A DNA stretch of 42,264 bases from Patescibacteria group bacterium (GTDB lineage: Bacteria; Patescibacteriota; Minisyncoccia; Phycocordibacterales; UBA6065). The notes beneath the pieces were generated by a model, which had not been told where the DNA came from, searched no databases, and saw nothing but the letters and a program-made list of their open reading frames with translations. Within the stretch, counting starts at the first letter, position 1; every line of letters begins with the position of its first letter. The translations under genes and the position numbers were made by a program. The stretch spans positions 1-42,264 of the forward strand of contig JAGWHV010000002.1 in NCBI GenBank assembly GCA_028866595.1. The letters run 5' to 3'. Below, piece by piece: positions 31,455-39,286 of this stretch.

Positions 31455-31511
31455 AGCCGAATCATTGTAGGATAGAGGAGCTAAACGACCGCCCAAGAAA
31501 AGATAAATCCC
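31455..31511. promoter_or_regulatory. Divergent dprA-serS intergenic region
   Basis: Minus strand TACAAT lies 9 nt before the dprA ATG. On the plus strand TGTAGGAT (about 31467-31474) could be the serS -10 with a leader of about 30 nt. No -35 boxes stand out. Confidence 0.35.
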
Positions 31512-32819
31512 ATGCTCGACATCAAATTCATCCGAGAGAACAAGGAGCTCGTCAAGGCAGGCGCACTCAAAAAGCGCGTAAAGATAGATATTGACGCCCT
31601 CATCAGCCTTGATGACAAGCGCCGGGCGCTCGCGTCTGCCGTCGAGGCGAAACGCGCCGAGCAGAACGCCGTTTCCCTGAAGATCCCATCCGCCAGCCCG
31701 GAAGAGAAGGCGGGCATACTTGAATCGATGAAGCGCCTCAAGACAGAGATGCAGGTGGAGGAAAACGAGCTTTCTTCGATCATGAAAGACTGGCAGGCGG
31801 CGATGCTCCGCGTGCCGAACATACCCGATATGTCCGTGCCCGACGGCGATAGCGACGTCGATAATCAAGAAATCAAGGCTTGGGGTGCCAAGACAGCTTT
31901 TTCTTTTGAAGCCAAAGATCATGTCGAGCTCATGACCGCTCTTGGCATGGCCGATTTCGAGCGCGGCGCCAAAGTCCACGGCTTCCGCGGATATTTTCTC
32001 ACTGGGCCGGGCGCGCGCCTCTCGTTCGCCATCTGGAATTACGCCCTTGAATTCTTTTCTAAACGCGGGATGACGCCGATCATTCCGCCTGTCATTGTCC
32101 GCAAGGAGAACCTCTACGGCACCGCTCATCTGCCTGGCGATGTCGAAGATTTCTATGAGACCCAGGATCATGACGTCCTCGCCGGCACGGCCGAAGTCCC
32201 CGTCATGGCATATCATTCCGGCGAGACACTCGACGTCGCCCGGTTTCCGATAAAATATCTTGGCTTCTCGCCGTGCTTCCGCCGCGAGGCCGGCAGTCAT
32301 TCCAAGGACGTCAAAGGCCTCATCCGCGTCCATGAATTCTATAAATTGGAGCAAGTCGTCCTCTGCGAAGCTTCGCATGAGACGTCGGTCAAGCTCCACG
32401 ATGAGATCAATCGCAATACCGAGGAATTCATCGAATCGCTCGGCATACCGTATCAGACGGTCGTGAACTGCGGCGCCGATCTCGGCCTCGGCCAAGTCAA
32501 GAAATACGACATCAATCTCTGGGTGCCGAAAGAAGGGAAGTACCGCGAGATATCGTCGGCTTCGTACTTCCATGATTTCCAGTGTCGGCGCTTCAACATC
32601 CGCTATCGCGACGCGGACGGCAAGCTTCGGTACGCTCATTCCCTTAACTGCACCGCTATTCCGACGCCCCGCATCCTCGTGTCTCTTGTCGAGAACAATC
32701 AGCAAGCAGATGGCTCTATCCGCATCCCGCCCGCCCTTCAGCCCTATTTCGGTTCCGACGTTATCAAGAAGGCCGCGCCGGCGGTCGCCGGCGCGGCCAC
32801 ACCTGGCGCGAACGCCTAA
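31512..32819 (+). CDS. serS: Seryl-tRNA synthetase
   Basis: 435-residue class II synthetase. An N-terminal helical tRNA-binding arm (MLDIKFIRENKELVKAG, long coiled coil to about 105) is followed by the catalytic core: motif 1 around TPIIPPVIVRKENLYGTAHLPG, motif 2 SPCFRREAGSHSKDVKGLIRVHEFYKLEQV, and motif 3 NCTAIPTPRILVSLVENNQQADGSIRIPPALQPYFG. The C-terminus carries an extra KAAPAVAGAATPGANA encoded by a 28 bp GC palindrome, beyond the usual end of the protein. The ftsQ-like gene starts 6 nt after its stop. Confidence 0.96.
   Translation: MLDIKFIRENKELVKAGALKKRVKIDIDALISLDDKRRALASAVEAKRAEQNAVSLKIPSASPEEKAGILESMKRLKTEMQVEENELSSIMKDWQAAMLRVPNIPDMSVPDGDSDVDNQEIKAWGAKTAFSFEAKDHVELMTALGMADFERGAKVHGFRGYFLTGPGARLSFAIWNYALEFFSKRGMTPIIPPVIVRKENLYGTAHLPGDVEDFYETQDHDVLAGTAEVPVMAYHSGETLDVARFPIKYLGFSPCFRREAGSHSKDVKGLIRVHEFYKLEQVVLCEASHETSVKLHDEINRNTEEFIESLGIPYQTVVNCGADLGLGQVKKYDINLWVPKEGKYREISSASYFHDFQCRRFNIRYRDADGKLRYAHSLNCTAIPTPRILVSLVENNQQADGSIRIPPALQPYFGSDVIKKAAPAVAGAATPGANA
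32771..32798. repeat. In-frame palindromic element, serS copy
   Basis: GGCCGCGCCGGC, loop GGTC, GCCGGCGCGGCC: 12 bp perfect arms. The arms are identical to the copy in the next gene at 33344, and both are read in the same frame to give AAPAxAGAAT. Confidence 0.85.
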
Positions 32820-32825
32820 TCTCAT

Positions 32826-33734
32826 ATGCGCGGGCAGGTCAAAATCTATCAGAAGAAGCTCGCCGCCCGCCGCCGCAGGCGCATCGCTCTCATAATCCTG
32901 TGCTCCGTGGCGGCGGCGGGCCTTATCGTCTCTGGCCTTTCGTATCTTTCAGAGCTCGATGCCCTGGCTATCCGGAACATCTCTGTGGCTGGTAACGAGC
33001 GCCTTTCATCATCTACGGTCGATGCGATCGTCCTTCGCGATCTCGCCGGTAATTATCTCGGCTTCTTTTCGCGGGCAAATGCACTCCTGTATCCGCATGG
33101 CGAGATCATCAGCGACATCGCCGCTTTGCCTCTCGTCCGATCGGTCTCCGTGTCTCGCGATGGCTTCTCCGGCTTGGCTATCGATATAGCCGAGCGCGAT
33201 GAAGTAGCCGAATGGTGCGATGGCCAGGCGCCTCCGCTTTCCTATGTCACAGCGACAGATACCACGGCATATGACGCTATCGGCACGGACGTCCGATCGC
33301 TCGCGTGCTATTCGGTCGATGAAGACGGTCTCGTATTCGCTGCGGCCGCGCCGGCTTCGGCCGGCGCGGCCACCTCTGCCCCATCCTTTATATATAGAGG
33401 CATTCTTGCCGGAGATCCTGTAGGTCAACAGCTCATGCCGGCCGCCGATTTCAAGAAAGTCCAATTCTTTATGACGGAGCTCTCCAATCTGCCTGTTGAT
33501 CCGCGCGAAGTATACATGTATGGCACGACGACCGCTCCTGATTATATGGATGTTCTCCTCGGCGGCGGAGGCAGGCTCGTCATCGACAGCCGCGACGATC
33601 TCTCATCTGTTCTTGACAATATCGCCACCGTGCTCTCTGACAAGATCGTCGTGCCTGATGAGGCGGCGTTTCTCGACCGCCTCGATTACATGAAGCTCGA
33701 CATCGGTGACAAGATCATATACAAGCTTCGATAA
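32826..33734 (+). CDS. ftsQ: FtsQ/DivIB-like cell division protein
   Basis: 302 residues: a basic cytoplasmic N-terminus (KKLAARRRRR), one transmembrane helix (about 21-41), then a POTRA-type domain beginning IRNISVAGNERLSSSTVDAIV, and a beta domain. In the divisome FtsQ bridges FtsB/FtsL to other components. The phrase YSVDEDGLVF matches the FtsQ region that reads as x-D-x-x-G-x-V/I-F. An Ala-rich insert AAAAPASAGAATSAPS lies in this loop and is encoded by the 33344-33371 palindrome. No other division genes are adjacent; co-transcription with serS is likely. The gene symbol rests on domain order, not on context. Confidence 0.75.
   Translation: MRGQVKIYQKKLAARRRRRIALIILCSVAAAGLIVSGLSYLSELDALAIRNISVAGNERLSSSTVDAIVLRDLAGNYLGFFSRANALLYPHGEIISDIAALPLVRSVSVSRDGFSGLAIDIAERDEVAEWCDGQAPPLSYVTATDTTAYDAIGTDVRSLACYSVDEDGLVFAAAAPASAGAATSAPSFIYRGILAGDPVGQQLMPAADFKKVQFFMTELSNLPVDPREVYMYGTTTAPDYMDVLLGGGGRLVIDSRDDLSSVLDNIATVLSDKIVVPDEAAFLDRLDYMKLDIGDKIIYKLR
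33344..33371. repeat. In-frame palindromic element, ftsQ copy
   Basis: GGCCGCGCCGGC, loop TTCG, GCCGGCGCGGCC, followed by AC as in the serS copy. Encodes AAPASAGAAT within a surface loop. Confidence 0.85.
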
Positions 33735-33756
33735 AAAAGCCCCGCAGGGCGGGGCT
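33733..33756. terminator. Bidirectional intrinsic terminator
   Basis: AGCCCCGC (33738-33745), loop AGG, GCGGGGCT (33749-33756). The minus-strand side has a TTTTTT run. It lies between convergent genes. Confidence 0.8.
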
Positions 33757-33760
33757 CTCG

Positions 33761-34093
33761 TTACAATATATCCATGAGGCCGCTTGTTTCTTCTTCAGGG
33801 ACGGTCCTCACGGAGAAATATGACGCACCGATCAGTTCGATGGATATCTCCCTGTTGCCCTTGTCGTTCGGCCGCGCGCTTATCGAGAGGCCGATGAGAT
33901 CGCCGAGATCTCCCGAGGGGAGTCTGCAGAATCTCACCTCAAACTGTCGCCTATGCAAGCCCTCGAATCTCACGACCGGATAGGAGTCGCCGTCGAGTCC
34001 GACAGTGGTCCGGTTGCGGAAGAGGACGTCGTTCTTCGGGATGTGGTACGGGATCTCGCACCTCTCTGACATCACTCTCGTGCTATTATTCAT
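33761..34093 (-). CDS. Small soluble protein, unknown
   Basis: 110 residues, beta-rich in appearance: SERCEIPYHIPKNDVLFRNRTTVGLDGDSYPVVRFEGLHRRQFEVRFC..., ending EIGASYFSVRTVPEEE-like strands. GGAAGAG directly before the ATG is a fair Shine-Dalgarno, so it belongs to the minority of genes here with a ribosome-binding site. No family recognised, no membrane segment. It stands alone between ftsQ and the dus gene. Confidence 0.55.
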   Translation of the reverse strand: MNNSTRVMSERCEIPYHIPKNDVLFRNRTTVGLDGDSYPVVRFEGLHRRQFEVRFCRLPSGDLGDLIGLSISARPNDKGNREISIELIGASYFSVRTVPEEETSGLMDIL

Positions 34094-34182
34094 CTCTTCC
34101 TAGCTTAGTACTCGTGCTACGCAAGTCAAGGATGTGGATCCTTGCTCTGGTCCTCTCAATCATTTAGAGTTCACCTATTCGC

Positions 34183-35154
<972 letters not shown>

Positions 35155-35207
35155 TGGCTTAAAATAAAGGTGTTTTTGCAGTCACAGCGTTTTTCCTCAA
35201 AAGGCGC

Positions 35208-35236
35208 TTGACAAGACTTAATATACATGCTACCAT
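35208..35236 (+). promoter_or_regulatory. Strong promoter (TTGACA-17-TGcTACCAT) of the second structured RNA
   Basis: A consensus -35 TTGACA (35208-35213), 17 nt spacer and TACCAT (35231-35236) with an extended TG at 35228. It predicts a start near 35243, more than 400 nt before the next ATG. Confidence 0.75.
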
Positions 35237-35242
35237 TTCACT

Positions 35243-35466
35243 GTAACCCTGAGTGCTCGTTCTGCTCGCGCAATAAGGGTTCGGCTTCGCCCGGTATATG
35301 TACGCTCACCGGGCCGATGATTGAAAAGCAAACCAGGCGTGAGCGTCGCCATGTCTGAAAGCCGCCGAGCAGGTCTACTCTTCTCGGCGGCGCCAACACA
35401 CTGCTCTTACACAATGCGAAGGTGAAGGTTAAGTAGTCGAAAGGGAGTTTTTTGTCCCCGTTTTTA
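35243..35466 (+). ncRNA. Candidate structured RNA with two pseudoknots, about 220 nt
   Basis: AACCCT (35245-35250) pairs with AGGGTT (35276-35281). A hairpin CCCGGT/ACCGGG (35290-35295, 35308-35313) has a loop whose ACGCTC (35302-35307) matches GAGCGT (35341-35346), an H-type pseudoknot. A second hairpin GCCGCCGA/TCGGCGGC (35361-35368, 35384-35391) has loop bases GCAG that can pair with CTGC at 35401-35404. GGGA/TCCC followed by CGTTTTT (35443-35466) may end it. Not tmRNA or RNase P RNA by their conserved cores. A 24-codon frame (ATG 35351) is probably chance. Confidence 0.5.
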
Positions 35467-35649
35467 CTCTCTACTCCGTAAAAATGGTGATCCTAGAGGA
35501 AGAAGATCCTCCAAGAGGGTACAAGACCCTCAAAAGCGCCGAAGCCACAAGCTTCGGCGCTTAAACTTTGTCTGGACAAATGCTCACGCGGGGCGTAGGG
35601 TAGTCCGGGGTATTCACAATCATTCACCGAACAGAAAAGGAGGAGGAAA
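35467..35649 (+). promoter_or_regulatory. Structured leader before the 35650 gene
   Basis: If the promoter at 35208 reads through, this is the rest of a 400 nt leader. Stem-loops are TTTTTAC/GTAAAAA (35461-35484), GAGGGT/ACCCTC (35515-35531) and a 12 bp AAGCGCCGAAGC stem (35534-35562). Then comes an exceptional Shine-Dalgarno AAAGGAGGAGG just before the ATG. Confidence 0.45.
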
Positions 35650-35994
35650 ATGAAAAAGAAGAAAGGGGTACGCACGGTCCGTTGGTTCCTGCGCGCTATC
35701 ACCAACGAGACGCATCACAATCTCGGACAGTCGCTCGGCACCGACGGCGCCTCTGACCCAACTCGTCTCCAAGAGAAGATGCGGACGGCCGACGGCGAAT
35801 ATGATCTCTGGGATTGTCAGGGCATGTCGTCGAAAGACGTCAAGCGCCTGGCGCTCGACTTCCTGAACAGCCTTCAGCTCGTCTACATTTACCGCAAGGT
35901 AGGGGACGGTTTGCCGAGGCGCTGGAGAGACGAGGACGTCAGGCTCGCCGAGGAAGCGATCGAGGCCATTGCGGAGAAGCCGGCCCGGGTGTAG
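35650..35994 (+). CDS. Small protein of unknown function with very strong ribosome-binding site
   Basis: 114 residues: basic N-terminus MKKKKGVRTVRWFLRAITNETHHNLG, a middle segment TADGEYDLWDCQGMSSKDVKRLALDFLNSLQLVYIYRKV, and an acidic helical end RDEDVRLAEEAIEAIAEK. No membrane helix or signal peptide. The start is unambiguous because AAAGGAGGAGG precedes it. Strong translation signals plus a long structured leader suggest a regulated, abundantly made protein, but I know no family. Confidence 0.65.
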   Translation: MKKKKGVRTVRWFLRAITNETHHNLGQSLGTDGASDPTRLQEKMRTADGEYDLWDCQGMSSKDVKRLALDFLNSLQLVYIYRKVGDGLPRRWRDEDVRLAEEAIEAIAEKPARV

Positions 35995-36165
35995 GCTCAA
36001 AGCATCCGGCCAATCGCTTCCAAGCGTGCCGGCAGGGAAGCGGCGAGGCATTCGCAGGATAGTCTCCCGCGCTCGCTCTATCGCCGCTCCCTCTGATCTT
36101 TTCAGAGGTCGCATGAGAGCCCCTTTCTCCATTTTGGGGCTGTTGTTGATCTGAAATTACGCCAC
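35995..36165. other. Non-coding stretch with stable predicted helices
   Basis: No convincing gene. GGG/AGCGGCGA (36035-36046, one bulge) pairs with TCGCCGCT/CCC (36081-36091). CCTCTGA/TCAGAGG (36090-36108) competes at its edge, and GCCCC/GGGGC lies at 36119-36140. It is probably the 3' untranslated region of the 35650 gene or a further RNA. Confidence 0.35.
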
Positions 36166-36207
36166 GAGGGCGGGACACGCGACTTGTCCCGCCCTCTTCT
36201 CGTTTTT
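36166..36207 (+). terminator. Intrinsic terminator upstream of dnaX
   Basis: GAGGGCGGGACA (36166-36177) pairs with TGTCCCGCCCTC (36185-36196), a 12 bp stem followed by TTCTCGTTTTT. The T-run abuts the dnaX promoter. Confidence 0.8.
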
Positions 36208-36215
36208 GATATACT
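36207..36215 (+). promoter_or_regulatory. Extended -10 promoter (TGaTATACT), leaderless dnaX
   Basis: TATACT (36210-36215) with TG at 36207 ends 6 nt before the dnaX ATG at 36222. The identical 9-mer is found before the pilin gene at 6337. Confidence 0.6.
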
Positions 36216-36221
36216 TGGGCC

Positions 36222-37268
36222 ATGTCGCACGAGGTGCTCTACAGAAAATACCGACCGCAATCTTTCGATGAAGTGATCGGCCAAGATGCCGTCGTCAAAG
36301 CGCTCAAAGGCGCGATAGCGAATAGCGCGATCGCTCACGCATATCTTTTTGCCGGTTCGCGCGGCATCGGCAAGACGTCGATCGCCCGCATATTCGCCCG
36401 CGAGATCGGCACGAGCGGCAATGACGTATACGAGATTGATGCCGCTTCGAATCGCGGCATCGATGACATCCGGGCGCTCCGCGACGCCGTTGCCGTCCTG
36501 CCTTTCGAGTCGAACTACAAAGTCTACATCATTGACGAGGTCCACATGCTCACGAAAGAGGCGTTCAATGCGCTTTTGAAGACGCTCGAGGAGCCGCCGC
36601 GGCACGTCGTTTTCATCCTCGCGACGACAGAGATCCATAAATTGCCGGAGACGATCGTCTCGCGTTGCCAGGTCTTTGAATTCAAGCGGCCTTCGGCCGA
36701 GATCCTCCGCGATACCGTCGCCCTCGTCGCCAAGAAAGAGGGATATTCGATCGAGCCGGCTGCCGCCGAGCTCGTCGCTCTGGTGGGCGACGGCTCGTTC
36801 CGCGATGCCCACGGCACGCTCGAGAGAGTCATCGCCGCGAAGGTGGGCGGGAAGAGCGGCGCCAAAAGCGCCGCGAATATCAGCCGCGATGACGTCGAAG
36901 AAGCGACAGGCTCGCCGAAATCGGAGCTCGTGAGGGGATTCGTTGGCGCTCTCGCCGCCAAGGACGCGCCGGCCGCGTTCGCCTCTCTCGCGAAAGTCCG
37001 GGAAAAATCGTTTGATCCGAAGCTTTTTCTCGAGCTCGCGCTCTCGCTCGCCCGGCTCGCGCTCCTGCGGAAGATGGGCGTCGCCGCCGCGAGTCTCTCG
37101 GAAGAAGACGAGCGATTCGTCTCGGCGACGCCCGCCGTCGATTCCAAGCTCATCCGCGGGCTCCTCGGCGCGTTCGACTATATCGGCGTTTCGCCGATAC
37201 GCGAATTGCCCCTCGAGCTCGCCGTGCTTGATATCGTCGGAGAAAAAGAGCAGAATCTGTTCCAATAG
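36222..37268 (+). CDS. dnaX: DNA polymerase III clamp-loader subunit (gamma/tau), short form
   Basis: 348 residues: MSHEVLYRKYRPQSFDEVIGQ, Walker A GSRGIGKTSIARIFA near 45, then YEIDAASNRGIDDIR, DEVHMLTKEAFNALLKTLEEPP, the sensor FILATTEIHKLPETIVSRCQVFEF, and the domain III collar helices. The usual zinc module (four cysteines between Walker A and EIDAASNRG) is replaced by a short linker REIGTSGNDV. The protein ends after the collar, so there is no tau-type C-terminal extension. A palindrome-encoded insert (GGKSGAKSAAN, 36856-36874) lies in the linker before domain III. The start is 6 nt after TATACT. Confidence 0.92.
   Translation: MSHEVLYRKYRPQSFDEVIGQDAVVKALKGAIANSAIAHAYLFAGSRGIGKTSIARIFAREIGTSGNDVYEIDAASNRGIDDIRALRDAVAVLPFESNYKVYIIDEVHMLTKEAFNALLKTLEEPPRHVVFILATTEIHKLPETIVSRCQVFEFKRPSAEILRDTVALVAKKEGYSIEPAAAELVALVGDGSFRDAHGTLERVIAAKVGGKSGAKSAANISRDDVEEATGSPKSELVRGFVGALAAKDAPAAFASLAKVREKSFDPKLFLELALSLARLALLRKMGVAAASLSEEDERFVSATPAVDSKLIRGLLGAFDYIGVSPIRELPLELAVLDIVGEKEQNLFQ
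36856..36874. repeat. Small GC palindrome in dnaX linker
   Basis: GCGGCGC, loop CAAAA, GCGCCGC: 7 bp arms in an interdomain linker. Confidence 0.5.
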
Positions 37269-37296
37269 AGTCAGCCTAATGGCAGCTCTAACATAT

Positions 37297-37367
37297 TGCC
37301 GGATCGTCTAATGGTAGGACACGGGCCTTTGGAGCCTGGTATCTTGGTTCGACTCCAAGTCCGGCAA
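37297..37367 (+). tRNA. tRNA-Gln(TTG)
   Basis: Acceptor TGCCGGA/TCCGGCA, anticodon loop CTTTGGA (TTG), T-loop GGTTCGACTCC. No encoded CCA. Confidence 0.93.
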
Positions 37368-37380
37368 CAATCATAAAATA

Positions 37381-37406
37381 AAAAACACCCTCTCAAATAG
37401 AGAGGG
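37381..37406 (-). terminator. Intrinsic terminator of the cysteine-synthase-like gene
   Basis: On the minus strand CCCTCTC (37406-37400), loop, GAGAGGG (37394-37388), then TGTTTTTTATTTT. The stem overlaps the stop codon. Confidence 0.8.
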
Positions 37407-38418
37407 CGCGGAGGGCCTGGAAATCTTCCGGGTCGAGATGCGTGCTGTACTTGTCGAGGTACAGGAGCGGCGTGTCGGGGCAGAGGAACACGGCCACGAC
37501 CTTGCCGTCTTCGTTTCGGATCTGATCAAGGGCGCCGTCGTCGACGACTTTTCCCAAGAATCGGATCAAGCCGGCGAGCGCGAGTCCCGACGTCGGGCCG
37601 CCGAGGATGCCGATCGCCGTGAGAGTAGCGCTCCAGAGGAACGATTCCCTCGTCTCGCCTTCGACATAGTTGTCGAGCGCACCCCGCCAGTCGAAGCCGA
37701 CTTCCTTGAGCCGTTCGAACGACCGGGCGCCAGGCACGGCGTTGCCGGGCGCGCAGGCGACGCCGACGATGCGGGGGAGCCGATGGCTATCGGTGGCCCG
37801 GCGCAGATATGCGGCCGTACCGATGATCGTTCCCGTCGTGCCGAGAGCTGCGCAGAAAACGCTGAGGCGCCCATCGGTCTGTTTCCAGATCTCGGGACCG
37901 AGCCATTTTTCCGCGCCGCGCGGGTTCGCCGGGTTATCGTACTGGGAAGGGTTGAACATTCCCGGTCGCGCGCCGAGCTGGCGCGACCGCTCGATGCCCG
38001 TGGGGCCGCCCGGTTCCTTGATATGGAGCACCGGCTCAGCCCCCATGACGCGCAGGATGTCCTGCTTGCCGGCGGGGATGTCGGCCGGCAGGATCGCTTG
38101 GAGGTGACCGGCGCCGAACGCTCTCGCCAGAACGGCGAGAGCCGAAGCGGTATTTCCGGAGCTGTTCTCGACGATTTTGTCGCCAGCTTTGAGCTGGCCC
38201 GCCTCGGCCGCTTCCAGGAGCATGTTGTATGTCACATACCATTTGACATGGAGGAGCGGGTTGAGGAAGGCGCATTTGGCGAGGATCGAGACGCCCTTGT
38301 CCGCGAACGGATTGAGCGCTTTCGGCAACTCGACCAGGGGCGTCTCCTGAGCATAATCGGGGTTGAGGTAGTCCCTGACGGCGTTTTCGCCGAGGAAGAC
38401 TGATTGCGAGGTTCTCAT
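37393..38418 (-). CDS. PLP-dependent cysteine-synthase-like enzyme (fold type II)
   Basis: 341 residues from ATG 38418. The PLP lysine is in LNPLLHVKWYV, which differs from the usual NPxGSxKxR. The substrate loop is ENSSGNTASALAVLA, the phosphate loop ALGTTGTIIGTAAYLRR, and GGPTSGLALAGLI matches GPSSGA. These fit the O-acetylserine sulfhydrylase/cystathionine beta-synthase/threonine dehydratase superfamily; the exact reaction cannot be fixed because the lysine motif is divergent. No serine acetyltransferase is near. Possible roles are cysteine or diaminopropionate-type synthesis, or desulfuration. An earlier in-frame ATG is possible, but this one starts at the family boundary. Confidence 0.85.
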   Translation of the reverse strand: MRTSQSVFLGENAVRDYLNPDYAQETPLVELPKALNPFADKGVSILAKCAFLNPLLHVKWYVTYNMLLEAAEAGQLKAGDKIVENSSGNTASALAVLARAFGAGHLQAILPADIPAGKQDILRVMGAEPVLHIKEPGGPTGIERSRQLGARPGMFNPSQYDNPANPRGAEKWLGPEIWKQTDGRLSVFCAALGTTGTIIGTAAYLRRATDSHRLPRIVGVACAPGNAVPGARSFERLKEVGFDWRGALDNYVEGETRESFLWSATLTAIGILGGPTSGLALAGLIRFLGKVVDDGALDQIRNEDGKVVAVFLCPDTPLLYLDKYSTHLDPEDFQALRALSI

Positions 38419-38474
38419 TTCTGTCCCGACTCTACTCCGCGCCTCGGGGCACGTCAATGGCTTTCGATGCGTTC

Positions 38475-39179
38475 TTAGCCGCGCCGGACGATGCAGAGAG
38501 GCGTCATTTCGTCGGATTGGCCGAGAGGATTATCGCGGAAGACTTTTTTGACAAAGTCCTCGGCGACGTTTGCGCTCGATCGGCCGAGAGAATAGACGCC
38601 GCGGTAGTTCGCGTCGACGATAACGGTGTCATGGCCGAAGCGCTCGCATATGCGCCGAGCCGCGCCCTTTGGATCGATCGGCGGCAGTTTGGCATACATG
38701 TTATATGGCTGAATGACGAACGACATCGGGCAGTCGATGGATTTCGCTCGCTTGCCGCAGAGTATGTAAAAAGCGCCGTGGATGCCGATCGGCCTCGTCA
38801 CAGCCGCGACGGCCGCGGCAAAGAGCACTCTCGGCCGGCCGATTTCGTTTATGATGAGCTGCATCGCCATCGACGTGCCGTGGCCGAAGCCGCCGAACTT
38901 CTCCGTGCCGAAATGATTTTTGACGTTTCGGGCGAGCAGGCGGGCGAGAGGCGTCGTTTTTATGTCTTTGAGATGGATGAGCTGGCCCTGGGTGAGAGCG
39001 AGGACTTTTTCGCTCACGAATATGACGTCGCCGGCCTGGAGATGAGGCTTGACGTGTCGTTCGATGAGCTCGAATATGTCGTCTTTTTCCGTGACAAGTC
39101 CTGTCGGGATCGGCAGACGGAGATATGTCGCGCCGTCGACGTCGATCGGTAGCCGCTTTCCCTCGTTAGGTTTGAACAT
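38475..39179 (-). CDS. F420-0:gamma-glutamyl ligase (CofE)-like protein
   Basis: 234 residues from ATG 39179. The pattern ELIERHVKPHLQAGDVIFVSEKVLALTQGQLIHLKDIKTTPLARLLARNV, GHGTSMAMQLIINEIGRPRVLFAAAVAAVTRP, GAFYILCGKRAKSIDCP and VIQPYNMYAKLPPIDPKG matches the F420_ligase domain (CofE/FbiB). In F420 makers the enzyme adds glutamates to coenzyme F420, but no other F420 genes are here, and CPR bacteria are not known to me as F420 producers. A different glutamyl or amino-acid ligation is therefore likely. TAAAAT ends 7 nt before the ATG, predicting a leaderless mRNA; an ATG 9 nt upstream would overlap the -10. Confidence 0.85.
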   Translation of the reverse strand: MFKPNEGKRLPIDVDGATYLRLPIPTGLVTEKDDIFELIERHVKPHLQAGDVIFVSEKVLALTQGQLIHLKDIKTTPLARLLARNVKNHFGTEKFGGFGHGTSMAMQLIINEIGRPRVLFAAAVAAVTRPIGIHGAFYILCGKRAKSIDCPMSFVIQPYNMYAKLPPIDPKGAARRICERFGHDTVIVDANYRGVYSLGRSSANVAEDFVKKVFRDNPLGQSDEMTPLCIVRRG

Positions 39180-39186
39180 GCCGCTC

Positions 39187-39192
39187 ATTTTA
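39187..39192 (-). promoter_or_regulatory. -10 box (TAAAAT), leaderless
   Basis: Minus strand TAAAAT, 7 nt before the ATG of the F420-ligase-like gene. Confidence 0.45.
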
Positions 39193-39208
39193 CCTCATGC
39201 TGTGGAGG

Positions 39209-39236
39209 TTGTCTTTCTTGCGGTTTTATATATAGT
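39209..39236 (+). promoter_or_regulatory. Promoter of panD (TTGTCT-16-TATAGT)
   Basis: TTGTCT (39209-39214), 16 nt spacer, TATAGT (39231-39236). It predicts a start near 39243 and a 44 nt leader with AAAGG 8 nt before the ATG. Confidence 0.6.
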
Positions 39237-39286
39237 GTGGGAAAACGTTCATTTCCATCATTCAACCACACAGAAAGGCACAATCA

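Noticed and set aside
30567..32825. A 752-codon minus-strand frame whose C-terminal part is DprA
   Set aside because: Its first 450 codons are antisense to serS and have no family pattern. DprA begins at ATG 31454.
35351..35425. 24-codon frame inside the structured RNA (ATG at 35351)
   Set aside because: No ribosome-binding site, lies within stable helices, and the length is within chance expectation.
35243..35640. tmRNA, RNase P RNA or SRP RNA
   Set aside because: Pseudoknots invited tmRNA, but there is no tRNA-like end or T-loop. RNase P and SRP conserved cores are absent.
36102..37265. 387-codon minus-strand frame opposite dnaX
   Set aside because: Antisense shadow; composition is Arg/Asp-rich and DnaX is certain.
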